Position numbers and translations under genes: made by a program. From an uncultured Actinomycetes bacterium (GTDB lineage: Bacteria; Actinomycetota; Actinomycetes; Mycobacteriales; Mycobacteriaceae), in assembly GCA_903884065.1 (NCBI GenBank), contig CAISDL010000004.1, positions 1 to 42,464 of the forward strand: a stretch of DNA of 42,464 nt, read 5' to 3'. A model generated the notes under the pieces. That model did no database searches. It saw only the letters and a program-made list of their open reading frames with translations, and was not told where the DNA came from. Positions 7,771 through 16,019 of the stretch are shown piece by piece. How positions within the stretch are numbered: the first letter of the stretch is position 1; each line of letters opens with the position of its first letter.

Positions 7771-8961
7771 ATGAAACCTGATGTGGATCTGACCGATGGT
7801 GATTTCTTCGCCGACGGCGGGGCGCGCGAGTGCTACCGCTGGATGCGGGCCAATGAGCCGGTGTTCCGGGACCGCAACGGGTTGGCGGCAGCGGCGACCT
7901 ATCAGGCGGTGCTCGACGCCGAACGCAATCCCGAGGTGTTCTCCAACACCGGTGGCATCCGGCCCGACCAACCCGCGATGCCTTACATGATCGATATGGA
8001 CGATCCGCAACACCTGCTGCGCCGCAAACTCGTCAACGCGGGGTTCACCCGCAAGCAGGTGATGGACAAGACCGCCGGCATCGAGACACTGTGCGACACG
8101 CTGATCGATGCGGTGTGCGAACGCGGGGAGTGCGACTTCGTCCGCGATATCGCCGCCCCGCTGCCGATGGCCGTCATCGGCGACATGCTCGGTGTGCTGC
8201 CGGCCGACCGCGCGACGCTGCTGAAGTGGTCCGACGACCTGGTGTGCGGGCTGAGTGCGAGCGCCGACGAGGCGGCGGTCCAGGCGCTCATGGATGCCTT
8301 CGCCGGGTACAACGGCTTCGCGATGGAGACCACCGCCAAGCGCCGGGCCGAACCCACCGGCGACCTGTTCTCCCTGCTGGTCAACTCCGAGGTCGACGGG
8401 CAGCGGATGGCCGACGACGAGATCGTCTTCGAGACCCTGCTGATCCTCATCGGCGGCGACGAGACCACCCGGCACACCCTGTCCGGCGGAACCGAGCAAC
8501 TGCTGCGCCATCAGGATCAATGGGAGCGGCTGGTGGCCGACGGCGCACTGCTGCCCGGCGCGGTCGAGGAGATGCTGCGCTGGACCTCACCGGTGAAGAA
8601 CATGGCGCGAACGATTCTGCAGGACAACGAGTTCCACGGCACGCAGCTGCGCGAGGGCGAGAAGATGCTGCTGTTGTTCGAATCGGCGAACTTCGACGAG
8701 GCGGTGTTCGGGGATCCGGAGAACTTCCGCATCGACCGAAACCCCAACAGTCATCTGGCGTTCGGCTTCGGAACCCACTTCTGCCTGGGCAATCAGCTGG
8801 CCCGGCTGGAGCTCACCACGATGGTGCGCAAAATCCTGGCGCGCCTGCCGGATCTGCGACTGGCCGACGAATCCGCACTGCCCCTGCGGCCGGCGAACTT
8901 CGTCAGCGGCTTGGAGCGGATGCCAGTGGTTTTCACCCCGACGGCGCCGGTGCTGGGCTGA
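7771..8961 (+). CDS. cyp142: Cytochrome P450 CYP142, steroid C26/C27-hydroxylase
   Basis: The 396-residue P450 contains the I-helix LLILIGGDETTRH, the ExxR motif in EEMLRW, and the heme-binding loop FGFGTHFCLGN with the axial Cys338. It matches CYP142A1 (Rv3518c). CYP142 oxidises the terminal methyl group of cholesterol or cholestenone stepwise to the acid, providing the substrate for FadD19. AGGAGGT precedes the ATG by six bases. The ferredoxin FdxD encoded at 24385 is a plausible electron donor. The converging glycosyltransferase gene starts a different functional block 11 bases downstream. Confidence 0.95.
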   Translation: MKPDVDLTDGDFFADGGARECYRWMRANEPVFRDRNGLAAAATYQAVLDAERNPEVFSNTGGIRPDQPAMPYMIDMDDPQHLLRRKLVNAGFTRKQVMDKTAGIETLCDTLIDAVCERGECDFVRDIAAPLPMAVIGDMLGVLPADRATLLKWSDDLVCGLSASADEAAVQALMDAFAGYNGFAMETTAKRRAEPTGDLFSLLVNSEVDGQRMADDEIVFETLLILIGGDETTRHTLSGGTEQLLRHQDQWERLVADGALLPGAVEEMLRWTSPVKNMARTILQDNEFHGTQLREGEKMLLLFESANFDEAVFGDPENFRIDRNPNSHLAFGFGTHFCLGNQLARLELTTMVRKILARLPDLRLADESALPLRPANFVSGLERMPVVFTPTAPVLG

Positions 8962-8972
8962 CGACACCCGTC

Positions 8973-10199
8973 TCAACTGTGCGGCAACTGCGAATCGGGA
9001 AGCGCCACTATCCGCTCCAGGATCTCGTCGCGTGCTGCGATGGTCTCCATCTCCCACCGCCGGACCTCTCGCAGCCGCTCGTGGATCGCAGCCTGATCAT
9101 CGAGCACCCGGCGGAGCGTTCGCCCGACACCGGCGGGGGTTACCGGGCCTCGTACGGTGTCCGTGAGCGGTTGCGCGATTCCCAACGTCGCGCATTTGGC
9201 GGCGAGTCCCGGCTGGTCCCAGAAAAACGGATACGAGACCATCGGGACCGTATGCAGGATGGCTTCGTGGGTCGAGTTCAATCCTTGGTGACTGATGAAG
9301 ACGTCCGCTTCGCGCAGGATGGGGTCCTGGTCGACGTAGTCCAGGACGGTGACGTTCGGTGGCGTCGAACCGAGGGAGTGGCCGCTGCGGCCCAGGCTGA
9401 CGACCAATTCGGCATCCGGAAGCATCGCGACCGAGTCGGCTATCGCCGTGAGTACGGCGATGGCGAGGTCGGAATAGTGACGCCAGATGATGGTCCCGAA
9501 TGAGGCGTAGATCTTGAGGGCGGTGTCGCCGAAGTACGGCGCGTGCCGGGTCGTCGCCACCCGTTCGGGGAGCGAGCCGAAGAAAGCGATCGGTTCGAAA
9601 GCCTTTCTCTCATCCTCGGTCAGAAACGCGCTCGGTTCGCAGTACAGGTTCAGCCATGGGCTCAGTGAGGTGCCATAGGAAAAGGGAGACGCGTCGGCGA
9701 TACCGTAGCGCTCCCGGAGGATTTCCACCGCGCGGTGGCAGCGCTCCGACGTGTGTATCCGGCTCGGGTAGACCGCGATCTCGGCGAACACCCGCTCAGC
9801 CGTCATGTTGTGACCCGCGCAGACGTTGACAAACGGCACCTTGAGGATCGCGGCGACAGCACGGGCGATGACTGCGAAGGTGTCGGCGACGATCACTGAC
9901 GGTGGTGCCGCCTCGAGTTCTTGGGCGATCGATTGGGCGTAGCACGCGGCATAGGTGACATAGCGCGAGACGACCGGCAACGATTCGTCGTCTGCCGCTT
10001 CGAGTGGGTAACGGGCGAACATGTCGACAAATTCGGCGCCGGCGTCGGCGACGGCGGGCGCGAACCTGCTGTGCGTGAAGACGCTTGCCGTCGCGCCGTG
10101 GCGGACGACACCGGAAATGACGGCGCGCAGCCGCTGAAAGTGGCTTTCGTCGGGCATGGCGAAAAACACCACGGACGCTTCCTGCTTGGCTCCGGACAT
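8973..10199 (-). CDS. UGT/MGT-type glycosyltransferase (family GT1-like) of the tyrosine-derived island
   Basis: This 408-residue GT-B enzyme has an N-terminal SVVFFAMPDESHFQRL acceptor-domain start. The C-terminal nucleotide-sugar region reads VTVLDYVDQDPILREADVFI, then SHQGLNSTHEAILHTVPMV and PFFWDQ, as in macrolide and flavonoid UGT-type enzymes that use NDP-sugars. The usual HGG of the donor site is HQG here. It is the last gene of a four-gene minus-strand operon, 12 bases after the O-methyltransferase. An expected role is glycosylation of a phenolic hydroxyl or carboxyl on the island's product; the sugar and acceptor are unknown. It is not part of the conserved sterol locus. Confidence 0.88.
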   Translation of the reverse strand: MSGAKQEASVVFFAMPDESHFQRLRAVISGVVRHGATASVFTHSRFAPAVADAGAEFVDMFARYPLEAADDESLPVVSRYVTYAACYAQSIAQELEAAPPSVIVADTFAVIARAVAAILKVPFVNVCAGHNMTAERVFAEIAVYPSRIHTSERCHRAVEILRERYGIADASPFSYGTSLSPWLNLYCEPSAFLTEDERKAFEPIAFFGSLPERVATTRHAPYFGDTALKIYASFGTIIWRHYSDLAIAVLTAIADSVAMLPDAELVVSLGRSGHSLGSTPPNVTVLDYVDQDPILREADVFISHQGLNSTHEAILHTVPMVSYPFFWDQPGLAAKCATLGIAQPLTDTVRGPVTPAGVGRTLRRVLDDQAAIHERLREVRRWEMETIAARDEILERIVALPDSQLPHS

Positions 10200-10211
10200 C
10201 GGGTCGGGGAC

Positions 10212-10919
10212 CTATCCGCGGATCTCAGGTGCGTTGCCTTCGGCGGTCGGCGCCGGCGCACGCTTTCGGGCGATCGTCAGGCCGTCTGCAATGGGCAGCA
10301 TCACGGATTCGACTCGCTGGTCGTCTCGGACGTGCGCGTTGAATGTGTCGATCGCCTTCGCGTTGCCGATCGGCTCGGTCGCGGCCGCTTCCCCGTAGTA
10401 GAAGACGTTGTCCGCGAGCAGAATTCCACCCGGACGGACCCGGGGCACCAACAGTTCCCAATAGTCGATGTATCCGATTTTGTCGGCGTCGATGAAGACA
10501 AGGTCGATGTCGGCGGTGTCCGGCAGTCCGCGCAGGGTTTCCCGGGCGTCGCCGATCCGGAGATCGATCAGGTCTTCCACATCGGCTTCCCGCCATGCGT
10601 CGCGGGCGATCCGCCCCCATTCGGGGGAGATGTCGCAGGTGATGAGCCGTCCATCCGGAGGTAGGGCCAATGCTATGGCCAGTGCCGAATAGCCGGTGAA
10701 CGTTCCCACCTCGACGACCCGTCGGGCGCCGATCAGGCCGGTCAGCAGCGTGAGGAAGGCCGCCTGTTCGTGCGGTATCTGCATCTCGGCAGCATCGCCC
10801 AGATGCGCAGTGGTTTCGATCAGCTTGCTCTGCACAGTAATTGGTGGGGAATTGTGCGCGAGCATGTAGGCGTACAACTGCGGGGTCGGCGCGACCATCT
10901 TGGGACTAGGTTGATTCAT
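10212..10919 (-). CDS. SAM-dependent O-methyltransferase, catechol/caffeoyl-CoA type (family 3)
   Basis: The 235-residue protein matches the OMT family 3 layout: RVVEVGTFTGYSALAIALAL (SAM motif I), GRLITCDIS, then DLVFIDADKIGYIDYWE with the metal-binding Asp of divalent-cation-dependent catechol OMTs, and GGILLADNVFYYG with the second Asp-Asn pair. Such enzymes methylate vicinal diphenols such as caffeoyl-CoA or catechols. The start ATG at 10919 overlaps the end of the upstream gene by 14 bases, implying coupled translation. In this island, a catechol made by tyrosine ring hydroxylation would be a natural substrate, which is an inference. Confidence 0.9.
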   Translation of the reverse strand: MNQPSPKMVAPTPQLYAYMLAHNSPPITVQSKLIETTAHLGDAAEMQIPHEQAAFLTLLTGLIGARRVVEVGTFTGYSALAIALALPPDGRLITCDISPEWGRIARDAWREADVEDLIDLRIGDARETLRGLPDTADIDLVFIDADKIGYIDYWELLVPRVRPGGILLADNVFYYGEAAATEPIGNAKAIDTFNAHVRDDQRVESVMLPIADGLTIARKRAPAPTAEGNAPEIRG

Positions 10920-11622
10920 CTATGCCCTCTTCCACATCATCAAGAATGAGGATGCTGTCACGGTGAAACCGATCGACGAGCGCGATGTCACGGTGCCTGA
11001 GCCCCTCCCATCCGCAGGGCACCGGCAGCGGATTCGCAATCAGGTCCGATCGGACCGCCGAAAGCCGCTGCCGCAGAGCCGTAATGGACTCTTCGAGAGA
11101 CAGCCGTTCGTGCCCGACTCCGAAGAAAGCATCATAGGTATCGCGCTCATCTTCGGTTGGCGGCGCATCCTCCTCGCGGCCCGAACTCCCCAGCAGTGAC
11201 CGACCGCCGGGAACGAGTCGGATGGCAACCGACCGATGTATACGGTCGTTTTCCTCTGCGGCCGTGAACAACTCGTCGAGCGAAGGCGCCGCGTCTATGG
11301 TCCGCAGGGCCTGCATCATTGGTTCGATCGGCTGGAAGTCGCGCGACCAGCGGCCGCTGAACGCTGGATCGGCGCGCATCATCTGCGGCCGGATGGCGTC
11401 GGCATATATCTGCGGCGGGCAACTGCCGCAGTACAGCAGTAGCACCGAATAGGCGTCGTACAGCGTGGCGGCCGTCCTTGCCGACTCCGCATCCGACGAA
11501 CCTCGCGTCAGCGTTCCGAGCGTTTCGGCCAGCCGGCGCCACACCAGGAACGTGAGCTGATGCCCGACAAGCCATCGGTACCGTGCCGCGGCAACCGGGT
11601 CTGACGGCTCCGGCGTAGTCAG
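10906..11622 (-). CDS. Putative heme-dependent L-tyrosine 3-hydroxylase-like protein (CTG start)
   Basis: I do not recognise this 238-residue protein with certainty. Its pattern resembles, from memory, the histidine-ligated heme L-tyrosine 3-hydroxylases of antibiotic pathways (LmbB2/Orf13/SibU/HrmE). It has an early HQLTFLVWRRLAETL helix, TLYDAYSVLLLYCGSC (53-68), DPAFSGRWSRDFQPI (85-99), NDRIHRSVAIRLVPGG with His129, and DERDTYDAFF. It has no signal peptide or membrane segment. No ATG, GTG or TTG lies near the expected N-terminus. A CTG at 11622, overlapping the upstream stop as CTGA and preceded by GGAGG six bases away, is the best start. It lies between the MIO enzyme and O-methyltransferase genes. 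A function in making a catechol from tyrosine is an inference. Confidence 0.55.
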   Translation of the reverse strand: MTTPEPSDPVAAARYRWLVGHQLTFLVWRRLAETLGTLTRGSSDAESARTAATLYDAYSVLLLYCGSCPPQIYADAIRPQMMRADPAFSGRWSRDFQPIEPMMQALRTIDAAPSLDELFTAAEENDRIHRSVAIRLVPGGRSLLGSSGREEDAPPTEDERDTYDAFFGVGHERLSLEESITALRQRLSAVRSDLIANPLPVPCGWEGLRHRDIALVDRFHRDSILILDDVEEGIDEST

Positions 11623-13118
11623 AGCGCACCTCCGCGTTCGGCGGCGAACTGCGCGGCGAGCCGGTCCAGGACATCGGCGGCCGCCCGGACGTCGGCGTCG
11701 AGCGGCCGATCGGGATCGATGGGGGGGACTACCGCTCTCAGCTGCCCGACCACGTCCGCGCACGCGGGTGCGCTCGGCTTCCTGTCGCTCAGATGGGCCG
11801 CTTGGCAAAGCGCAACGGCCAGCGATCCGTGCAGCCATCGCAGGGACCGGGCGAGTTCGAGCGAATTCAAGGCTGCCTGAGTTCCGAACGGCACGATGTC
11901 CTGGTTGTGCCCGTTGGTCGGCAGGCTCTGGATCGATGCCGCAAGCCCCGCCCGGCGCATCTGCGCAACGACCGATGTTGCGGCCAGCTGAACGCCCTGA
12001 ACGCCGTGTTGAGCCCCCGGCGAGGCAGACAGCATCGGGGGCAGACCGCCATTGCGATGCGGGTCGATCAGCAGGTCCAGCTGCCGTTCGGCCAGGTTTC
12101 CCATCTGAATCAGAGTCGTGGAAAGCAGATCGGCGACGAAAGCCACCGGCTGGCCGAAGAAGTTGCCGCCGTGGACGATGATGTCCTGATCCGGGAAGAA
12201 CAGCGGGTTGTCGCTGATGCCGTTGAGATCGGCCTCGACGACGTTTCCGACGTGCATCACGGAGGTTGCCACCGCGCCCAGGAGTTGTGGGGTGCAGCGG
12301 AGGCTGTAGGGCTCCTGGAAGGGTCTGGTGCCCGTGGGTTTGGTGCCGTTGAGTAGCTGTCGCATCAGTGCGGCGGTGGCCTCGGCGGGCGGGTGGCCGA
12401 AAGCGTCGAGCAGGTACGCCGACAGGAATACCGGGTCGCTGCCAAGGATGTCGATCAGCACCGCCGACAGCATCGCCCCAATGTGGTAAGACCGTCGTGC
12501 CGACGCAACGGCCAGCCCGGCGGCGGCCGCGGTGACCGAGGTTCCATTCACCAACGCCAGAGCGTCCCGACCGTCGAGGGCCAGCGGCGCCAAACCCGCC
12601 AGCCGCAGCGCCTCGGCGGCGGGCAGGCGTTGCCCAGCGAGATGGGCATAACCTTCGCCCATCAACGACCGGACCATGTACGCCAAGGGAATCAGGTCCC
12701 CACTGGCCCCCACCGAACCGAGTTCTGGCGCCGCGGGCGCGAACTGCGTGGCGAGCATTGCGGCTAACGCGTCGACGGTGTCCATCGACACTCCAGAATG
12801 CCCCCGCGCCAACGACCACAACCGCGCCAGCAGTGCCGCCCTGGTAACCGCCGGGGGCAGATCCCGGCCTTGGCCCGCGAGCAGATGATTGATCGCGTTC
12901 TCGCACTGGTCGGAATCATCGGGGCGCCCGGCGAATCCCACCAATGGGCCGAATCCTGTTGTGCTGCCGTAAATCTCATCTCCAGCAGCAATACGTCCCT
13001 CAAGGAAGTCGCGGCACCTGGAGACCCGGCCGCGTACGTCGTCACCCAGTGTGACGACAATCGGTGCCGCCGCACGCTCAAGCATGGGGATGGTCAACCG
13101 TCCCGAAATTGGGAGCAT
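11619..13118 (-). CDS. MIO-type tyrosine ammonia-lyase or tyrosine aminomutase
   Basis: This 499-residue protein belongs to the aromatic amino acid lyase family (HAL/PAL/TAL and aminomutases). The autocatalytic MIO cofactor triad is A138-S139-G140 in GSVGASGDLIPLAY. Tyr50 in EIYGSTTGFG is the catalytic tyrosine, and NGTSV, PFQEPYSLRCTPQ and GISDNPLFF complete the active site. The selectivity position reads NAINHLLAG, so His78-Leu79 lies where tyrosine enzymes carry His-Leu, phenylalanine enzymes Phe-Leu and histidine enzymes Ser-His. The product is therefore predicted to be p-coumarate or caffeate, or beta-tyrosine if it is an aminomutase. The start is ATG at 13118; it is first in the minus-strand operon. 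Confidence 0.88.
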   Translation of the reverse strand: MLPISGRLTIPMLERAAAPIVVTLGDDVRGRVSRCRDFLEGRIAAGDEIYGSTTGFGPLVGFAGRPDDSDQCENAINHLLAGQGRDLPPAVTRAALLARLWSLARGHSGVSMDTVDALAAMLATQFAPAAPELGSVGASGDLIPLAYMVRSLMGEGYAHLAGQRLPAAEALRLAGLAPLALDGRDALALVNGTSVTAAAAGLAVASARRSYHIGAMLSAVLIDILGSDPVFLSAYLLDAFGHPPAEATAALMRQLLNGTKPTGTRPFQEPYSLRCTPQLLGAVATSVMHVGNVVEADLNGISDNPLFFPDQDIIVHGGNFFGQPVAFVADLLSTTLIQMGNLAERQLDLLIDPHRNGGLPPMLSASPGAQHGVQGVQLAATSVVAQMRRAGLAASIQSLPTNGHNQDIVPFGTQAALNSLELARSLRWLHGSLAVALCQAAHLSDRKPSAPACADVVGQLRAVVPPIDPDRPLDADVRAAADVLDRLAAQFAAERGGAL

Positions 13119-13152
13119 GCCATCGTCATTGGGGGCAGGCCGCACCTGCCCG

Positions 13153-13158
13153 ATCGTA
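13153..13158 (-). promoter_or_regulatory. Candidate -10 box for the MIO-enzyme operon
   Basis: On the minus strand TACGAT matches the TANNNT SigA -10 pattern and would give a leader of roughly 28-30 bases before the ATG at 13118. The 96-base spacer 13119-13214 must hold the promoters of both arms of the island. No clear -35 element or KstR-like site was seen. Confidence 0.4.
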
Positions 13159-13202
13159 GTGCATGGCCCAACTTCGAGGACATCTCGGCAGGGACGTTTT
13201 GC

Positions 13203-13208
13203 TAGACT
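13203..13208 (+). promoter_or_regulatory. Candidate -10 box for leaderless expression of the ligase-methyltransferase arm
   Basis: TAGACT lies six bases before the GTG at 13215, a spacing that predicts transcription starting on the start codon. This supports choosing that GTG over the internal ATG at codon 33. Confidence 0.45.
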
Positions 13209-13214
13209 CCCGCG

Positions 13215-14573
13215 GTGGCGAAATGCGAGGAAAGGCCGTCGCCGGCCCGACCGAGCTCTACCATACCTGGTGTTTCGTGGCCACGGGTGCTGCTTGGCGC
13301 GGCTGCGGAAATGGAAGTGCTGCAGGAGCAGTTCAGGATCAGCGAGCGGGCCCCGGCCGATGTGATTCGCGCCGGGCAACACACGCAGATTGGTCTCGTG
13401 GCGGCGCATGCATATGCCACGTCGGGGTTCTGGCGAGAACGGCTCGAAGCGGCAGGCTTCGGTCACGATGGCGACTGGTTCGCCCGGCTGCCGATGTTGA
13501 CCCGCGGTGAGGTTAAGGCGGCGGGCCCGGACGCGTACGGGCACCCGGTTCCGCCCGGCCATGGCGAAGTCTTCGAGATCGTGACCTCCGGCTCCACCGG
13601 TACACCGCTTGCCATCGCCAAGACGGAGCTTGCGGTGCGGTTTTGGAATGCGATAACACTGCGTGACTCGCTGTGGCGCGGGCGTGACTTGCGGGGAAAG
13701 CTTGCGGTCATCCGGGTGGGCGGAGCGCGAGGCGTCATTGACAGCTGGGGCGCGGCTTATGCGGGCTACTCCACCGGCCCGTGTGTGCAATTCGACGCCC
13801 GCGATGACACCGACTCCCAGTTGGACTGGTTGCACGCCGAAACCCCGGCAGTGCTGTTGACCCATGCCTCGAATCTGCGGGCTTTGGCAGTGCGCAGCCT
13901 GGAACGCAACCTCCGCCTGCCGGGACTCACAGAAACGCGCAGCTATTCCGAACAACTGCCGCCGGACCTGGCCGAGCTGGTCGGACAGGCATGGAACGTC
14001 GGTGTCTCCGACCTCTACTCGGCGAATGAGGTTGGATACGTGGCGCTGGGCTGCCCGGACTCCGGCCTCTACCACATCCAAGCCGAAGACGTGTTGGTGG
14101 AGATCATCGGCGACGACGGAAAGCATTGTGGCGAGGGGGAACCCGGCCGAGTCGTCGTCACGTCGTTGCACAACTTCGCGATGCCGTTGTTGCGCTACGA
14201 ACTTGGCGACTATGCCACGACCGGCCCTCCGTGCACCTGTGGCCGGACGCTGCCGACCATCGAGCGCATCCTCGGGCGCACCCGAAACATGCTGCGCCTG
14301 CCGGGCGGGCGTACTGCCTTCCCCGGATTCCCGATGGGGACATTGCTGAAACTGCCGATCATCCGACAAGTGAAATTCATCCAGCACTCGCTGAGCGACA
14401 TCGAATTGGAACTCGTGTTGGAGCGACCGCTGACCGATGACGAGCAATCCGAACTACGTGCCGCCGTATGCCGCCGGCTGCAGCACCCGTTCAACGTCGT
14501 ATTGACTCGGGTTGAGAGCATTGTGCTCGGTCGCAGCTACAAACGTGAGGATTTCGAATGCCGGATGGCCTGA
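13215..14573 (+). CDS. PaaK/CapK-like adenylate-forming ligase of the tyrosine-derived island
   Basis: This 452-residue protein belongs to the phenylacetate-CoA ligase/CapK branch of adenylate-forming enzymes. Motif A3 is VTSGSTGTP (123-131), A5 is LYSANEVGYVALG, and the A7-like ATP-binding segment is LLRYELGDYA. A CTCGRTLPTIERILGRTRN region resembles the hinge and the cysteine pair of the family. It probably activates a carboxylic acid to an acyl-AMP and then a CoA thioester. In this context p-coumarate, caffeate or a beta-aryl amino acid is the likely substrate (inference). The GTG at 13215 is favoured by a -10 box; ATG at 13311 is an alternative start. It heads the plus-strand arm and overlaps the next gene by 16 bases. 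Confidence 0.82.
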   Translation: MAKCEERPSPARPSSTIPGVSWPRVLLGAAAEMEVLQEQFRISERAPADVIRAGQHTQIGLVAAHAYATSGFWRERLEAAGFGHDGDWFARLPMLTRGEVKAAGPDAYGHPVPPGHGEVFEIVTSGSTGTPLAIAKTELAVRFWNAITLRDSLWRGRDLRGKLAVIRVGGARGVIDSWGAAYAGYSTGPCVQFDARDDTDSQLDWLHAETPAVLLTHASNLRALAVRSLERNLRLPGLTETRSYSEQLPPDLAELVGQAWNVGVSDLYSANEVGYVALGCPDSGLYHIQAEDVLVEIIGDDGKHCGEGEPGRVVVTSLHNFAMPLLRYELGDYATTGPPCTCGRTLPTIERILGRTRNMLRLPGGRTAFPGFPMGTLLKLPIIRQVKFIQHSLSDIELELVLERPLTDDEQSELRAAVCRRLQHPFNVVLTRVESIVLGRSYKREDFECRMA

Positions 14574-15220
14574 CCGCCTGGATACGTGAGCTGTTCGCCG
14601 ACCCTGAGCAAGCCCGCATGGGCCACGCGCAGCGGGTGGAAGATCTCAACCTCGGCCTGGGCTGGATCTACTACGGTCTGGCCCGTGTGGCGCGCCCCGC
14701 CCGCGTCGTCGTCATCGGTTCGTATCGCGGCTTCGCCCCACTGGTGTTTGCCAGAGCACTGGCCGACAATGCGGAAGGCGGCCGCGTGACCTTCATCGAT
14801 CCGTCGCTCGTCGACGACTTCTGGCGCGATCCGGAGAGCGTTCGGGCGCATTTTGCTGCGTACGGCCTGGACAACGTCGACCACCACTGCATGACCACGC
14901 AGGACTACGTGGGAAGCGCGGCCTATCGAGAATTGGGTGACGTCGGCATCCTGCTGGTCGATGGATTCCACAGCGAGTCGCAGGCGCGATTCGACCACGA
15001 GGCATTCGCCGGACGTCTGGCATGCGACGGTTACGCGCTGTTCCACGACAGCGTGCGGGAGTTCACCTCGCCCATTTACGGCCCCGGCAAGCACTATGTG
15101 CACGACGTGTATCGATACATGGACACGCTGCGCCGCGACCCGGCATACGAGGTGTTGATGCTGCCTTTCGACCAGGGGCTCTGCATGGTCCGGTCAATCG
15201 GCGCGATCAGCGCATCTTGA
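14558..15220 (+). CDS. Class I methyltransferase-like protein (Methyltransf_24/cephalosporin-hydroxylase-like fold)
   Basis: The 220-residue protein has a Rossmann-type nucleotide-binding core: [20 protein letters not shown] (SAM motif I-like), [16 protein letters not shown], and [20 protein letters not shown] followed by [12 protein letters not shown]. This order fits Methyltransf_24-type or cephalosporin-hydroxylase-like methyltransferases acting on sugars or small molecules. The ATG overlaps the end of the ligase by 16 bases, so the two are co-translated. It ends 14 bases inside the converging echA19. Whether it modifies the aglycone or the sugar cannot be told from sequence. Confidence 0.72.
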   Translation: MPDGLTAWIRELFADPEQARMGHAQRVEDLNLGLGWIYYGLARVARPARVVVIGSYRGFAPLVFARALADNAEGGRVTFIDPSLVDDFWRDPESVRAHFAAYGLDNVDHHCMTTQDYVGSAAYRELGDVGILLVDGFHSESQARFDHEAFAGRLACDGYALFHDSVREFTSPIYGPGKHYVHDVYRYMDTLRRDPAYEVLMLPFDQGLCMVRSIGAISAS

Positions 15221-15989
15221 ACTGCGGCGCCCGCTTCTCCTTGAAGGCCATCGGGCCCTCCTTGGCGTCCTCGGACAGGAACACCTCGATGCCGATCTTG
15301 GTGTCGATTTTGAAGGCATCGTTCTCGTGCATGCCCTCGGTCTCGCGGATCGAGCGCAGAATCGCCTGCACCGCCAGCGGCCCGTTATTGGCGATCACCT
15401 CGGCGATCTCAAGAGCCTTCTTCAGTGCCTTGCCGTCGGGCACCACATGTCCGATCAGCCCGTACTCGAGCGCCTCGGCGGCGGTGATGTGCCGGCCGGT
15501 CAGCAGCAGATCGCAGGCGATCGTGTACGGGATCTGGCGCACCAGTCGCACCGCAGAGCCGCCCATCGGGTACAGGCTCCACTTCGCCTCGGAAATCCCG
15601 AACTTCGCGCTCTCACCGGCCACCCGGATATCGGTGCCCTGCAGAATCTCGGTGCCGCCGGCGATCGCCGGTCCCTCGACCGCCGCGATCAGCGGCTTGG
15701 TCAGCCGCCGGCCCTTGAGCAGGCCATCGATGCGGGACGGGTCATAGCTGCCGTCCTTGAACGAATCACCCGGCGGCTTGGCTGTCGCGGCCTTGAGGTC
15801 CATCCCCGCGCAGAAGTAGCCCCCGGCTCCGGTGAGGACGCACACCCGGATGTCGGGATCATTGTCGACCCGGTCCCAGGCCTCCACCATGATCGACAAC
15901 ATCTCGCCGGAGAGCGCGTTACGGGACTCGGGACGGTTCATCGTCACGATGAGGACGTGTCCGCGCTGTTCGATAAGGGCGTCAGCCAT
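15207..15989 (-). CDS. echA19: Enoyl-CoA hydratase EchA19 of sterol side-chain beta-oxidation
   Basis: This 260-residue crotonase-fold protein starts at the ATG at 15989 ([10 protein letters not shown]). It shows the oxyanion-hole segments CAGMDLKAA and [13 protein letters not shown], and later [19 protein letters not shown], giving the catalytic region of the family. It corresponds to Rv3516, which hydrates the C24 unsaturated side-chain CoA ester. Longer upstream frames would run through the KstR operator and were rejected. It is divergent from fadD19, sharing the operator at 16020-16033. Confidence 0.93.
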   Translation of the reverse strand: MADALIEQRGHVLIVTMNRPESRNALSGEMLSIMVEAWDRVDNDPDIRVCVLTGAGGYFCAGMDLKAATAKPPGDSFKDGSYDPSRIDGLLKGRRLTKPLIAAVEGPAIAGGTEILQGTDIRVAGESAKFGISEAKWSLYPMGGSAVRLVRQIPYTIACDLLLTGRHITAAEALEYGLIGHVVPDGKALKKALEIAEVIANNGPLAVQAILRSIRETEGMHENDAFKIDTKIGIEVFLSEDAKEGPMAFKEKRAPQFKMR

Positions 15990-16019
15990 GAATCCGCCTT
16001 CCACTCGCTTGAGAAAAAA

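Noticed and set aside
11619..13118. Histidine ammonia-lyase (hutH) assignment for the MIO enzyme.
   Set aside because: The selectivity segment has His-Leu instead of Ser-His, and no histidine-degradation genes are near.
8962..15220. Transposase, integrase or terminal repeats bordering the tyrosine-derived island.
   Set aside because: None could be seen on either flank; gene ends abut or overlap the sterol genes directly.
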